Positions 1-6,672 of a stretch of 44,617 bases of DNA are shown piece by piece (positions within the stretch are counted from its first letter, which is position 1; each line of letters starts with the position of its first letter). Under the pieces are notes generated by a model, which did not search any database, had not been told where the DNA came from, and saw only the letters and a list, made by a program, of their open reading frames with translations. The position numbers were made by a program, and so were the translations under genes. The stretch comes from a virus. The stretch spans positions 1-44,617 of the IMG/VR virus record IMGVR_UViG_3300022074_000096; one strand, written 5' to 3'.

Positions 1-30
1 ATCAATCATCTGTTCTTCAATCTTACGCAT
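1..30 (-). CDS. Conserved cyanophage hypothetical protein, N-terminal fragment
   Basis: Only ten codons lie inside the window, reading MRKIEEQMID from an ATG at 30. I remember a family of about 80-aa proteins in T4-like cyanophages that begins with MRxIExQM, so I call this a real gene cut by the window edge. The leader is AC-rich (CACAAACAAACAAAC before the ATG) and has no Shine-Dalgarno sequence. It follows repeat copy A by about 50 nt. Function is unknown. Confidence 0.5.
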   Translation of the reverse strand, partial: MRKIEEQMID

Positions 31-82
31 GTTTGTTTGTTTGTGAAATGAATTGGGATCGGTGGGTGTCCCTATGCTATAA

Positions 83-107
83 GGACACTTTGAAGGTGAG
101 TAACTTT
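83..107 (-). repeat. Intergenic repeat element, copy A
   Basis: First of eight copies. On the transcribed strand it reads AAAGTTACTCACC, then TTCAAAGTGTCC. It lies 15 nt after the TGA of the 75-aa gene. Only in this copy does the following sequence (TTATAGCATAG, then GGGACAC) allow a 6-bp stem between GTGTCC and GGACAC. The next start codon is about 50 nt further on, unlike copies B to E where the start follows directly. Confidence 0.8.
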
Positions 108-122
108 AATAGGTTGACAGAT

Positions 123-350
123 TCAAAGGTCAACACATGCCATTGACATGTAGCAATTCTCGCTGGCATACTTGATAACGCCATCGGAATCTTTTAATCC
201 AATGAAAGAAACTTGACCGTTGAAGCACTTAACATCAACAACCTCATATTGATTGTTGCTATCGTCTGCAACTTTGCATCCTTTAATCTGCTTCAGGATG
301 GACTTTGCTTTGATCGTATCGTCTTGGATCATCGTGGAAGTGTTCATCAT
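123..350 (-). CDS. Small hypothetical protein (75 aa)
   Basis: Unrecognised. The protein is mixed in composition, with three Cys near the middle and C-terminus and no membrane segment. Two adjacent ATGs (350 and 347) follow the sequence GGAGA; the second has better Shine-Dalgarno spacing. The start overlaps the TGA of the 64-aa gene, which suggests translational coupling. Repeat copy A follows the stop. Confidence 0.7.
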   Translation of the reverse strand: MMNTSTMIQDDTIKAKSILKQIKGCKVADDSNNQYEVVDVKCFNGQVSFIGLKDSDGVIKYASENCYMSMACVDL

Positions 351-541
351 TCTCCGTGAAAAGCAAAGTGTGCATCAACAACAAAATCAATCACGTCGTC
401 AGTTGCACTTACGTCGAAACGATCGCAGAACCAATCAACACAATCACCAGCAGGTAACATAGTGTCGAACATGAAGTCCTGAAGTTCCAAGAGTGCAATC
501 TCTTTAGTGTAAAGAGAGGAAAGAGGGTTTGTTTTGTTCAT
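347..541 (-). CDS. Small acidic hypothetical protein (64 aa)
   Basis: Unrecognised acidic protein with many Asp and Phe. Its ATG at 541 comes directly after repeat copy B (AAGTGTCC, TAGTTGT, ATG) and has no Shine-Dalgarno sequence. The stop overlaps the next start as ATGATGA. The tight fit between repeat and next gene supports the start. Confidence 0.7.
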   Translation of the reverse strand: MNKTNPLSSLYTKEIALLELQDFMFDTMLPAGDCVDWFCDRFDVSATDDVIDFVVDAHFAFHGE

Positions 542-548
542 ACAACTA

Positions 549-573
549 GGACACTTTAGAGGTGAGTAACTTT
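549..573 (-). repeat. Intergenic repeat element, copy B
   Basis: Type 1 copy. On the minus strand it runs from the TAA of the 56-aa gene, through AAAGTTACTCACC and TCTAAAGTGTCC, to TAGTTGT and the ATG at 541. Element plus spacer are the whole intergenic region. Confidence 0.85.
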
Positions 574-743
574 TAATCCAACAAATGTGGGTAGTATTCT
601 TTCGCCTCTTCTTTCAATTCATCGTCTGAATACTTACCATAACTTTCGTCCATATAATCATAAGCAAGTTGCATCAATCCATTCATGTCCATGTCATCCA
701 AGATATTTTGGATTAAGTTTTCTTGAAGTTCAGAACGATTCAT
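573..743 (-). CDS. Conserved cyanophage small acidic protein (56 aa)
   Basis: Starts at the ATG at 743 (MNRSELQENL). An in-frame upstream TTG would add 16 residues but would overlap the previous gene. The pattern of a Leu/Ile-rich helix, then AYDYMDESYGKYSDDEL, and a C-terminal EYYPHL matches a small family I remember from T4-like cyanophages. No function is known. The leader TTTTCACAAAAACTAAC resembles the AC-rich leader of the gene at the left edge. The stop TAA runs into repeat copy B. Confidence 0.75.
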   Translation of the reverse strand: MNRSELQENLIQNILDDMDMNGLMQLAYDYMDESYGKYSDDELKEEAKEYYPHLLD

Positions 744-778
744 GTTAGTTTTTGTGAAAAGAGAAATAAAGGACATAA

Positions 779-1045
779 TTAGCAGGCACAAGTAAGTGCG
801 CTATTGTAAAATTGAGGAATGGTGTGAAAGTCAACTACTTCATACCCAAATCCATGAACGCGACTATCAATCTCGCGATTCATTTCTTTGCGGTTGATGT
901 AACGCTTGCTGACGACGACTGGGTTCGGTCCATTGATACCGAAAGTCACAGTCTTGTAGATTAACTTTTCACTAATCGTTCCGTCCCAGTATTTGACAGG
1001 ATAAAAATCAACCTGAATAGTGTGCTCGGGGTGATACAGTTTCAT
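779..1045 (-). CDS. Hypothetical protein (88 aa)
   Basis: Starts at ATG 1045, two nt after the TGA of the 43-aa gene (TGATCATG), which suggests coupling. A TTG two codons upstream is less likely. The N-terminal half is beta-like (IQVDFYPVKYWDG) and the C-terminus ends in CAC. No family recognised. Confidence 0.7.
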   Translation of the reverse strand: MKLYHPEHTIQVDFYPVKYWDGTISEKLIYKTVTFGINGPNPVVVSKRYINRKEMNREIDSRVHGFGYEVVDFHTIPQFYNSALTCAC

Positions 1046-1047
1046 GA

Positions 1048-1179
1048 TCAAAGGTTGTTGATAGAATGTTGGATAGTTTGGTTGCGATCTTTGATAATTT
1101 GTGTCATGTTGCTATCTAACAATTCAATGCCAAGATTAGCACCAAGAATAACAAACAAGGCAAGAAAAAAGATTCGCAT
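1048..1179 (-). CDS. Small single-pass membrane protein (43 aa)
   Basis: Begins MRIFFLALFVILGANLGIEL: one positive residue, then about 17 hydrophobic residues, so a probable N-terminal membrane segment or uncleaved signal. The rest is polar (MTQIIKDRNQTIQHSINNL). It sits between two genes with gaps of 2 nt on each side, as a real operon member would. Function unknown. Confidence 0.6.
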   Translation of the reverse strand: MRIFFLALFVILGANLGIELLDSNMTQIIKDRNQTIQHSINNL

Positions 1180-1181
1180 GA

Positions 1182-1343
1182 TCAGTCGTAGGGAAAGAAT
1201 GAAGAAGTGGTGGATTCTGTTGTGTAAGGAACATTAAACTCTTCACCAAACATTTGGTAGTAAAGTTCACTGAAGATCGCAAAATCATCAGGTGTTTCGT
1301 AGTTCCAAACCTTTAAGATCTCGTTGTAGGTAGTGTCATTCAT
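1182..1343 (-). CDS. Small hypothetical protein (53 aa)
   Basis: Reads MNDTTYNEILKVWNYETPDD and ends FFPYD, with TGA at 1182. The ATG follows repeat copy C directly (TAGTTGT then ATG), exactly as for the genes after copies B, D and E, which is strong support for both the gene and its start. Acidic and aromatic-rich. Unrecognised. Confidence 0.65.
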   Translation of the reverse strand: MNDTTYNEILKVWNYETPDDFAIFSELYYQMFGEEFNVPYTTESTTSSFFPYD

Positions 1344-1350
1344 ACAACTA

Positions 1351-1375
1351 GGACACTTTGGAGGTGAGTAACTTT
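1351..1375 (-). repeat. Intergenic repeat element, copy C
   Basis: Type 1 copy, identical over the core to copies D and E (ACTCACCTCC, AAAGTGTCC). It fills the gap between the TGA of the ligase-like gene (1378) and the ATG of the 53-aa gene (1343). Confidence 0.85.
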
Positions 1376-1377
1376 AA

Positions 1378-2277
1378 TCAGGACCAACTTTTCTGAACGT
1401 TGAAGTTAGCATATGAAAATTCTTCGCGGTCAACTACCTTGAACATGCCATACTTATTTGTGATCACATAACCTTCATGAAACGTTTCATGTCCACAGAT
1501 GGAACATTCAATGTCGTCAGTTGAATGAATAAACAAGAACAAATCTGCTTTGATTGTTGCAACTAGCTTCCACAATCTGACTAGATTGATGTCACAGTCA
1601 GCAAAAACTGAAATTGCAAAATCATCCAATTCAGCACCATTGCGAATCATTGTGTTGATTGCTTTCTTGATCTTTGCTGCTTTCTTGTCATCTACAAATT
1701 CACACAATGTAGACATCTGACGTGCAAAATTGCAGACATCAGCAATATCTTCGCGGTCTTTAGTCAGCAACACTTTAGGTTGCACAAACTTGCAATAGTA
1801 AGTATCAGTAATCCGAAACTTCATCGGGGAAGCAACAGCATCACGCAAATCATTGTCCGCAGTGTAATAAGTATGCGGTGCAATAATGATTTCTTCAGTG
1901 ACTACATCCGGAAACTTGTATGTGATGGTATTTGGTGTGTAAGTGTCACTACCACCGAAACCAATGAAATCACCTTGAATAATTCCTTCAAAGTTGGGAA
2001 GATAATCAAGACAATGATGTAATATATCAGCAACAGATCCGGAATGATTGCAATCAATGTCAGCGTGTGATTCATTGATCTTGATCTTTACTTTGTTGAA
2101 GACAGATTTTGTCCCCACAAACTTGTTACCAGTCGCAGGATTAGTTCCCCAAACAATAGCAGGAGCACCATCCATTTTGGTGCTGATGAAACTATCGGAT
2201 TCAGAAAACCAATCCAGAACAGACAGATCGCCTGTCAGGATAGCATCTTCGGGGTGTTCGAGGTGGGTGTTCTTCAT
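1378..2277 (-). CDS. DUF6267-like protein with nucleotidyltransferase (ligase-like) motifs
   Basis: A 299-aa protein resembling a cyanophage family I remember as DUF6267. Near the N-terminus is TKMDGAPAIVWG with K34-x-D-G37, the KxDG form of motif I in ATP-dependent ligases and capping enzymes. Then come NKFVGTKSVFNK (about 51-62), EGIIQGDFIG (97-106), and near the end HEGYVI (267-272, like motif IV) and K275/K280 (like motif V). C258-x2-C261 could be half of a metal site. It is shorter than the family members I recall. The ligase-like reading is inference; a non-ligase nucleotidyl-binding role is equally possible. The ATG comes directly after repeat copy D. Confidence 0.7.
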   Translation of the reverse strand: MKNTHLEHPEDAILTGDLSVLDWFSESDSFISTKMDGAPAIVWGTNPATGNKFVGTKSVFNKVKIKINESHADIDCNHSGSVADILHHCLDYLPNFEGIIQGDFIGFGGSDTYTPNTITYKFPDVVTEEIIIAPHTYYTADNDLRDAVASPMKFRITDTYYCKFVQPKVLLTKDREDIADVCNFARQMSTLCEFVDDKKAAKIKKAINTMIRNGAELDDFAISVFADCDINLVRLWKLVATIKADLFLFIHSTDDIECSICGHETFHEGYVITNKYGMFKVVDREEFSYANFNVQKSWS

Positions 2278-2284
2278 ACAACTA

Positions 2285-2309
2285 GGACACTTTGGAGGTG
2301 AGTAACTTT
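2285..2309 (-). repeat. Intergenic repeat element, copy D
   Basis: Type 1 copy. It lies between the TAA of the 80-aa gene and the ATG of the ligase-like gene, with the core identical to copies C and E. Confidence 0.85.
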
Positions 2310-2552
2310 TTAATCGCTTAATCCTGAACCACGTTTGAACGCAGGTGGGTAGGGTCTGTCACCCATAACATACTCAACGTAGCGTAATGTATTGGGGTCG
2401 ATGTTACGAATGTCACGCCCTTCGCTTTCTGAATTGTAATACTCCCAAGAACCATATTTTTCAGGCGAATACCAAAAATCTTCCCAATCTTTTGGTGAAT
2501 TTGTGACATCTTTAATCATTAGAAAATCTCCGTGAAGCGTTGAAGTAATCAT
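2310..2552 (-). CDS. Hypothetical protein (80 aa, start uncertain)
   Basis: Rich in Trp, Tyr and Asp (DWEDFWYSPEKYGSWEYY). The ATG at 2552 is 4 nt after the preceding stop. An in-frame ATG at 2519 has a good Shine-Dalgarno (GGAG, 8 nt spacing) and would give 69 aa; that may be the true start. Unrecognised. Followed by repeat copy D. Confidence 0.7.
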   Translation of the reverse strand: MITSTLHGDFLMIKDVTNSPKDWEDFWYSPEKYGSWEYYNSESEGRDIRNIDPNTLRYVEYVMGDRPYPPAFKRGSGLSD

Positions 2553-2556
2553 GGTT

Positions 2557-2817
2557 TCAGTTCAGAATGTAAATGTAATCGATAGAATTTACACACCAAC
2601 CTGTGGCAGATGTAATCTCTTCCACAAGATCATCAGCATCACTTGCTTGCCAAGTTGTTGCTAGAACTTCATCAATAATTTCTTGACGATCTTCGGTGTC
2701 CATTACTTCTTCATCAAAGGAATCAGAATCAAAATCAAAGTCAATCTCAGTTACACGAAATTGCATTGGTTTGTAGATAGAAAGTTTACGAAGTTGGCGA
2801 TTAGTGTCAGCGAACAT
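2557..2817 (-). CDS. Conserved cyanophage acidic protein (86 aa, start uncertain)
   Basis: The stretch MQFRVTEIDFDFDSD, an acidic middle and TGWCVNSIDY at the end match a small protein family I remember from many T4-like cyanophages. ATG 2817 follows the upstream TGA closely (TGATTATG). An internal ATG at 2766 would begin at MQFRVTEI, where I recall homologues starting. Function unknown. Confidence 0.75.
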   Translation of the reverse strand: MFADTNRQLRKLSIYKPMQFRVTEIDFDFDSDSFDEEVMDTEDRQEIIDEVLATTWQASDADDLVEEITSATGWCVNSIDYIYILN

Positions 2818-2819
2818 AA

Positions 2820-3173
2820 TCAAAGATACAGGAAAGAACCGTAAGCATCACAAATGTGAGGATTATCTGCCAACTGAGTGATCAGATAGCGGACATACTT
2901 AGCAGGTGCTTTGTATGATGCTGGTTTGTAACATTCGCCAGTGTTCTTGTCAACGAACATCCAGCAAGAACGTCCTCTCATTCTGTTATCATCATCAGAA
3001 AGATAAGACCAAACTTTGATATATTTACGACCAATCTCCATCTCAAGTTGAGTGTAAACAGAACGACCAGATTCAATGGAACTGACTTTCCATTCATTGT
3101 TCAGCACTTCAATAAGTGCTTCGGTCAGGAATTGTGGTCTAGTTTGTGTAATTGTCATTTTAGTGCTGTTCAT
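2820..3173 (-). CDS. Conserved cyanophage hypothetical protein (117 aa)
   Basis: Contains IGRKYIKVWSYL, a Ser/Cys/Trp stretch, then FVDKNTGECYKPASYKAPAK, a pattern I remember in an about 110-aa cyanophage family that ends GGYLYK or similar (here GSFLYL). No function known. The ATG at 3173 follows repeat copy E directly and has no Shine-Dalgarno. Confidence 0.8.
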   Translation of the reverse strand: MNSTKMTITQTRPQFLTEALIEVLNNEWKVSSIESGRSVYTQLEMEIGRKYIKVWSYLSDDDNRMRGRSCWMFVDKNTGECYKPASYKAPAKYVRYLITQLADNPHICDAYGSFLYL

Positions 3174-3180
3174 ACAACTG

Positions 3181-3205
3181 GGACACTTTGGAGGTGAGTA
3201 ACTTT
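3181..3205 (-). repeat. Intergenic repeat element, copy E
   Basis: Type 1 copy between the TGA of the helicase gene (3207) and the ATG of the 117-aa gene (3173). Its core matches C and D exactly; the spacer before the ATG is CAGTTGT in place of TAGTTGT. Confidence 0.85.
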
Positions 3206-3206
3206 G

Positions 3207-4403
3207 TCATCGACGAATTTCACTGATGGCAGGTTGTCCCTGATTGAACACAACATCAACAACTGCCTGAACTTTTTTGGCAGTACTGATACCAACTGTG
3301 TCGTAGGTAGGAATACAAACAAGACCAAAAGTCTTCTCAGTGCTACCCAAACGAATCACACGACCGATTGACTGACTGATGCCAATATAGTCCATGTTAC
3401 GCATGAAGATAACTGCTTCAAGACCAGACACATTGATACCTTCAGACAAGATACTGTGATGAATAACTACAAATTTCTTGTCAGGATCACGACCCCAAGT
3501 GTTCAACGTGTCGAAGAACTTTTCACGGTCAACCTTCTTGCCGTCAATGATTGCACCAGTCTTGGATGTGATAGTCATCCAAGAATAACCACGTTGATAC
3601 AACTCAGCACAGAAGTCTGATTGTGATAGAAGGTTGATAATCTGCTTAGTTGTACGGGCACAGATCAAAGTTTTATCGATGTTGTTGTCATCAATCGTTT
3701 CAATCAAGTTGTCACAATCATCAGCATACATGACCTTACGACCTTTGATCATAGGCAGTTGCTTGACTACAACTTTGGGTGGAAGAATGTAACCCTGTTC
3801 AACTAACTCAGGTGCAGGAACATTGACCAAGACCTGACCATAAACAGATCCATCATTCATCCCAGGTTTAGAAACAGTAAGAGAATGTTTAGGAGTAGCA
3901 GTGAAGAAGTAGCAACGATCAGCAACAGCAGCAAAGTGTTCTGTAGAAGGGAAAAAGTTTCTTTGCACGCTGTTATGTGCTTCGTCAAAGTAAATCGTAT
4001 TGACTTCAACATCTGCCTCCTGAATACGATGTAAGGAGTGATATGTGGTGAAGATGATAACATTCTCACCAGCAGTCCTTGCTGTATTTACGAACAGATT
4101 GATATTTTCTACATTTGTTGTAGAGAAGTGTGACGTTTCACCACTGTGAACGTGCATCACATGCGTATATGCAGTATCAATTACTTCCAAAAATTCACTG
4201 CACAACTGTTCAGCAAGAAGTATGCGGGGAGCAACAACAACAGTGGTAAGACCACACTTAGATTGTTGAGAATGTGCGGTATCTTGAATCATGCACATTG
4301 TTTTGCCACCACCAGTGGGAACAATCACCTGACCTTTGTTGTAGTTACGCATACGATCAAGGATGCGAATCTGATGCGGACGAAGTGTAATCAATGGGGT
4401 CAC
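3207..4403 (-). CDS. SF2 DEAD/DEAH-type helicase
   Basis: A 398-aa ATP-dependent helicase of the restriction-enzyme/UvsW-like superfamily 2 type. Visible motifs: a Q-like region LRPHQIRIL (7-15), Walker A PTGGGKT (29-35), motif II DEAH (140-143), motif III TATP (168-171), and motif VI QSIGRVIRLG near the C-terminus. The likely role is branched DNA or RNA remodelling in phage replication or repair; the family does not fix the substrate. The start is GTG at 4403. A strong stem-loop and repeat copy F lie upstream. It is shorter than T4 UvsW and I see no additional domain, so I do not assign that symbol. Confidence 0.9.
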   Translation of the reverse strand: MTPLITLRPHQIRILDRMRNYNKGQVIVPTGGGKTMCMIQDTAHSQQSKCGLTTVVVAPRILLAEQLCSEFLEVIDTAYTHVMHVHSGETSHFSTTNVENINLFVNTARTAGENVIIFTTYHSLHRIQEADVEVNTIYFDEAHNSVQRNFFPSTEHFAAVADRCYFFTATPKHSLTVSKPGMNDGSVYGQVLVNVPAPELVEQGYILPPKVVVKQLPMIKGRKVMYADDCDNLIETIDDNNIDKTLICARTTKQIINLLSQSDFCAELYQRGYSWMTITSKTGAIIDGKKVDREKFFDTLNTWGRDPDKKFVVIHHSILSEGINVSGLEAVIFMRNMDYIGISQSIGRVIRLGSTEKTFGLVCIPTYDTVGISTAKKVQAVVDVVFNQGQPAISEIRR

Positions 4404-4430
4404 AGTGGGTTGATACCTAAAGATAATAAT

Positions 4431-4461
4431 AGCACCCTTACAGACGCTTGTAAAGGGTGCT
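4431..4461 (-). terminator. Strong stem-loop upstream of helicase
   Basis: AGCACCCTT(T)ACA pairs with TGTAAGGGTGCT around a 6-nt loop (AGCGTC): 12 bp with one bulged T. The tract after it on the minus strand is ATTATTATCTTT, so it is U-rich but without a pure U run. It may be a terminator, an attenuator or an mRNA-protecting hairpin. It lies between repeat copy F and the helicase GTG. Confidence 0.6.
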
Positions 4462-4478
4462 GACGATGCTTACACTAT

Positions 4479-4505
4479 GGATACACTTCCAAGGTGAGTA
4501 ACTTT
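4479..4505 (-). repeat. Intergenic repeat element, copy F
   Basis: Type 2 copy: AAAGTTACTCACC, then TTGGAAGTGTATCC and ATAGTGTAAGCA. It starts at the TAA of the basic 220-aa gene. Unlike type 1 copies, it is followed by the strong stem-loop at 4431-4461, not by a start codon. Confidence 0.75.
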
Positions 4506-5167
4506 TAGATGCCTGCTTTTACTGCCTTATGTGCAAGTCCCAGAAGTTTTGTGCGTTCTGCACCCTTTGGTGCGCGACCATTCTTCTCAGTGAAGTCCCG
4601 AACTAATTCTGCTTTCTTTAACTTAAGTGCTGCACCTTTTTCTTTGTTTCTAGCAGAATCACGTTCCTTTCTTGTCATTCCACTACCACCGTCAGTTTTC
4701 CAATTACGGCGTGGTGTTGATGACTTTTTAAGTTCTTCTTTCTTCTTAGCTGCTAACAGTTTATCTGCTTGTTTTTCTACATCTTGTGATGCTTTTGCTA
4801 CAGAACTTTTTGCTACCTTATCACTACCACCAGATGCTTTTGCTGCTGCCCGTGCTCTTGCTGCTGCAATTCTACGTTCTTTAGTTTTGTCAGTATATGA
4901 CTTTTTAACTTCAACACTACCACGTTCCTGCTCAGGTTGTTGTTCGCGTGTGCTTCTTTGTCTTTGTGTTCCAATATCTTTACGATCCTTATATGGCGCT
5001 GCTGGTGCCATTTTACCACCACCAACTGCCTTCATTCTGCGGCGTTCAGGTTCACTTTTTCTTCTATCAGCACCCACACGTCCACCTTCACCAGTCTTGC
5101 TAATCTGTGAACGATCCATGACATCTTTGTCATAGACTTCAGTAATAAACTGAATGTACGTCTTCAT
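4505..5167 (-). CDS. Highly basic, low-complexity protein (220 aa), possible virion protein
   Basis: I choose the ATG at 5167 (MKTYIQFITEVYDKDVM) because a terminator lies between it and the preceding gene; reading upstream would cross that hairpin. The opening MKTxxxFxxE resembles the leader of several cyanophage virion proteins I remember, followed by TGEGGRVGADRRKSEPERR. The rest is Lys/Arg/Ala-rich and probably disordered or helical (residues about 60-200), which suggests nucleic-acid contact. No catalytic motif is visible. A GGAG lies about 15 nt upstream inside the terminator stem. Confidence 0.7.
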   Translation of the reverse strand: MKTYIQFITEVYDKDVMDRSQISKTGEGGRVGADRRKSEPERRRMKAVGGGKMAPAAPYKDRKDIGTQRQRSTREQQPEQERGSVEVKKSYTDKTKERRIAAARARAAAKASGGSDKVAKSSVAKASQDVEKQADKLLAAKKKEELKKSSTPRRNWKTDGGSGMTRKERDSARNKEKGAALKLKKAELVRDFTEKNGRAPKGAERTKLLGLAHKAVKAGI

Positions 5168-5176
5168 TCTATCTGC

Positions 5177-5210
5177 AAAAAATCTCCTACTATTTAGAAT
5201 AGCAGGAGAT
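5177..5210 (-). terminator. Rho-independent terminator
   Basis: Stem ATCTCCTGCTATT / AATAGTAGGAGAT (13 pairs, one G-U) with loop CTA, followed on the minus strand by six T. It lies just after the stop of the 73-aa gene (5221). This is the best intrinsic terminator in the left half. Confidence 0.85.
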
Positions 5211-5220
5211 TGATATAATA

Positions 5221-5442
5221 TCATTCTTCTTCTTGTTCCTTTTCTTTTTCCTTAGTCACTTTAGGTCCAACTTGCACACGTCCAGTCTCATAAAACCATG
5301 CAACACGTTCCCTTCGTGCTTGCATCAACATATCATATTGTTGCTGTTGATCCTTTGTCAAGCGAAAATCTTGATCTTTCCAAGTCTTACGCAGTTCTGC
5401 AAGGTGTGCAAGCACGTTGACAGTTTCAGTAGGAAAATTCAT
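5221..5442 (-). CDS. Charged hypothetical protein (73 aa)
   Basis: ATG at 5442 (MNFPTETVNVLAHL) follows the preceding TGA by one base. A TTG four codons upstream would overlap that gene. It is helical and charged, with a Gln run (DQQQQYDMLMQARRER) and a Lys/Glu-rich tail. Unrecognised. A terminator follows. Confidence 0.7.
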   Translation of the reverse strand: MNFPTETVNVLAHLAELRKTWKDQDFRLTKDQQQQYDMLMQARRERVAWFYETGRVQVGPKVTKEKEKEQEEE

Positions 5443-5443
5443 T

Positions 5444-5581
5444 TCAGTAGTCAATGTTGGAGTTTAGATAATCGTTGATGTTAAGTTTTTCTGGGTCTTG
5501 AATAAGATCTTCAAGATCTTCTTCCATGTAGTCAAAGTTTACAAGTTCTTCAACTTGTTGTTCTGTCAGGTAGTTGTCCAT
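5444..5581 (-). CDS. Small acidic protein (45 aa)
   Basis: Reads MDNYLTEQQVEELVNFDYME, then a Leu/Asp/Glu stretch and QDPEKLNINDYL. It is strongly acidic and helical. It lies between repeat copy G and the 73-aa gene, with a one-base gap to the latter. I remember similar small proteins in cyanophages, with unknown function. Confidence 0.65.
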   Translation of the reverse strand: MDNYLTEQQVEELVNFDYMEEDLEDLIQDPEKLNINDYLNSNIDY

Positions 5582-5600
5582 AGTGTGGTGCTTACGTTAC

Positions 5601-5628
5601 TGATACACTTTAGAGGTGAGTAATATTT
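5601..5628 (-). repeat. Intergenic repeat element, copy G
   Basis: Type 2 and the most diverged copy: AAATATTACTCACC, then TCTAAAGTGTATCA and GTAACGTAAGCAC. It begins at the TAA of the 48-aa gene and ends about 20 nt before the ATG of the 45-aa gene. Confidence 0.7.
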
Positions 5629-5773
5629 AACTTACGTGAGTTTCAAAGTCTTTGCAACCATTTTTCTTCATTAGTTCTTCCCAAAAAACTGCATCTTCAA
5701 TCTTGAAGAATGTTGCCTTCTGTGTTGCAAATCCTTTCTTTTTCGGTTGTTGGTAGATAACTTGGTACTTCAT
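5627..5773 (-). CDS. Conserved cyanophage small basic protein (48 aa)
   Basis: Reads MKYQVIYQQPKKKGFATQ, then KATFFKIEDAVFWEELM. I remember this as a small conserved cyanophage protein (MKYQV...KKGFATQKATF). The ATG at 5773 lies inside the end of the overlapping 78-aa frame. No function known; the stop merges with repeat copy G. Confidence 0.75.
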   Translation of the reverse strand: MKYQVIYQQPKKKGFATQKATFFKIEDAVFWEELMKKNGCKDFETHVS

Positions 5774-5933
5774 TCCAGTGACGAATTACTCCGCCGATAA
5801 TAAAACAATTAGTAATAAGATAAGATACAAATATAATACTGCGTATGAGAACCACATAGTTATCATATGGTTCTGTTTTATCATCGCTAAAACTTCCTAA
5901 TGAATACTTCCATATCTTCAAGAGTTCCCGCAT
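5697..5933 (-). CDS. Small membrane protein (78 aa), possibly extended at its C-terminus
   Basis: ATG 5933 gives a polar N-terminus with the phrase SLGSFSDDKTEPYDNYVV, then a hydrophobic segment (SIIFVSYLITNCFIIGGVI) and HW. I remember cyanophage membrane proteins with this layout that end shortly after HW. Here the frame continues for about 25 residues and overlaps the 48-aa gene by 77 nt. A lost stop codon, or simply a longer form, could explain this. It also overlaps the end of the upstream gene by 47 nt. Confidence 0.55.
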   Translation of the reverse strand: MRELLKIWKYSLGSFSDDKTEPYDNYVVLIRSIIFVSYLITNCFIIGGVIRHWNEVPSYLPTTEKERICNTEGNILQD

Positions 5934-6159
5934 TTTTATTCTTTCTAGTTTTAACGTATTCTAACTCGTCCCAACACCATTTTTGACACACAAGCAAGCA
6001 ATGTGTTTTTTCGTGAATAGGACAATGTTTTATATTTTCATCATTCTTACACTTTACACTAAGTTCAATACTGATATATTCTGGACAGGTAAAATATACC
6101 CAACCTTCATGTTCTTTCCATGCAACATAATCATTTACCTGTGGAACATAGTGAATCAT
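5887..6159 (-). CDS. Conserved cyanophage hypothetical protein (90 aa)
   Basis: Contains VNDYVAWKEHEGWVYFTCPEY and CPIHEKTHCLLVC, with five Cys and several His that could bind a metal. I remember relatives in cyanophages built around DYVxW...HEGWVYF...YITIEI. The start overlaps the end of the 103-aa gene. No function is known. Confidence 0.75.
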   Translation of the reverse strand: MIHYVPQVNDYVAWKEHEGWVYFTCPEYISIELSVKCKNDENIKHCPIHEKTHCLLVCQKWCWDELEYVKTRKNKNAGTLEDMEVFIRKF

Positions 6160-6467
6160 AGAAACGCCGCTTCTAATGGATTTAGATTTAACTGCATTGC
6201 AGTATAGGGGCGAGTATCACTAATGTCTACCACATTTCCTACCTTATTGAAGTTGATGGGGGCGTGGTAAGTCTTCTTACTGCTTCCATTCTTTCCTGTC
6301 GTTTTAACAAATCCCCATACACATTTAGGTGCAACATTAGTATAGGAGAAAGCACCATCATTGACAATGCAAATGCGTAAAACATTACGTCGAAACGATT
6401 CAACTTCATAATGATAACCTTTAGGTGGTTGATGTGGAAAATCAGGGGGCAGTTGTAACTGGTTCAT
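6156..6467 (-). CDS. Conserved cyanophage hypothetical protein (103 aa)
   Basis: I choose ATG 6467 (MNQLQLPPDFPHQPPKGYHY); the longer frame would overlap the upstream gene by 83 nt. The Pro-rich start, RRNVLRICIVN, YHAPIN, and the C-terminal PYTAMQLNLNPLEAAF match a conserved T4-like cyanophage family I remember. No function is known. It overlaps the upstream gene by 26 nt. Confidence 0.8.
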   Translation of the reverse strand: MNQLQLPPDFPHQPPKGYHYEVESFRRNVLRICIVNDGAFSYTNVAPKCVWGFVKTTGKNGSSKKTYHAPINFNKVGNVVDISDTRPYTAMQLNLNPLEAAFL

Positions 6468-6672
6468 CGTCAACACAAATAGATTCGTAATCTGGATACA
6501 TTGTAGTGACAATATACATCGCAAGTGCTGATGTAGGTGCCGTTACATAAACCTCCACATTGTATATGTGAAACTCACCCGGCGTTTCTTGCATAGAAAG
6601 TTCTAACTCAACACGCCAAACATTACCTTTTTTGATGTGCTCTTTCCATCCAACAGTCATGTCAGGTTTCAT
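6442..6672 (-). CDS. Conserved cyanophage hypothetical protein (76 aa)
   Basis: A beta-rich protein: WRVELELSMQE, HIYNVEVYVTAPTSALAMYI, MYPDYESICVDDEPV. I remember cyanophage relatives with the MYPDY...VDDEPV ending. The start overlaps the upstream TGA as ATGA, so it is probably coupled. Function unknown. Confidence 0.75.
   Translation of the reverse strand: MKPDMTVGWKEHIKKGNVWRVELELSMQETPGEFHIYNVEVYVTAPTSALAMYIVTTMYPDYESICVDDEPVTTAP

Noticed and set aside
549-573. GGAGGTGA/GAGGTGA on the plus strand of the repeats as a ribosome-binding site
   Set aside because: No plus-strand gene starts at a suitable distance in any copy; the plus-strand frames across them are shadows and end with the TAA inside the element.
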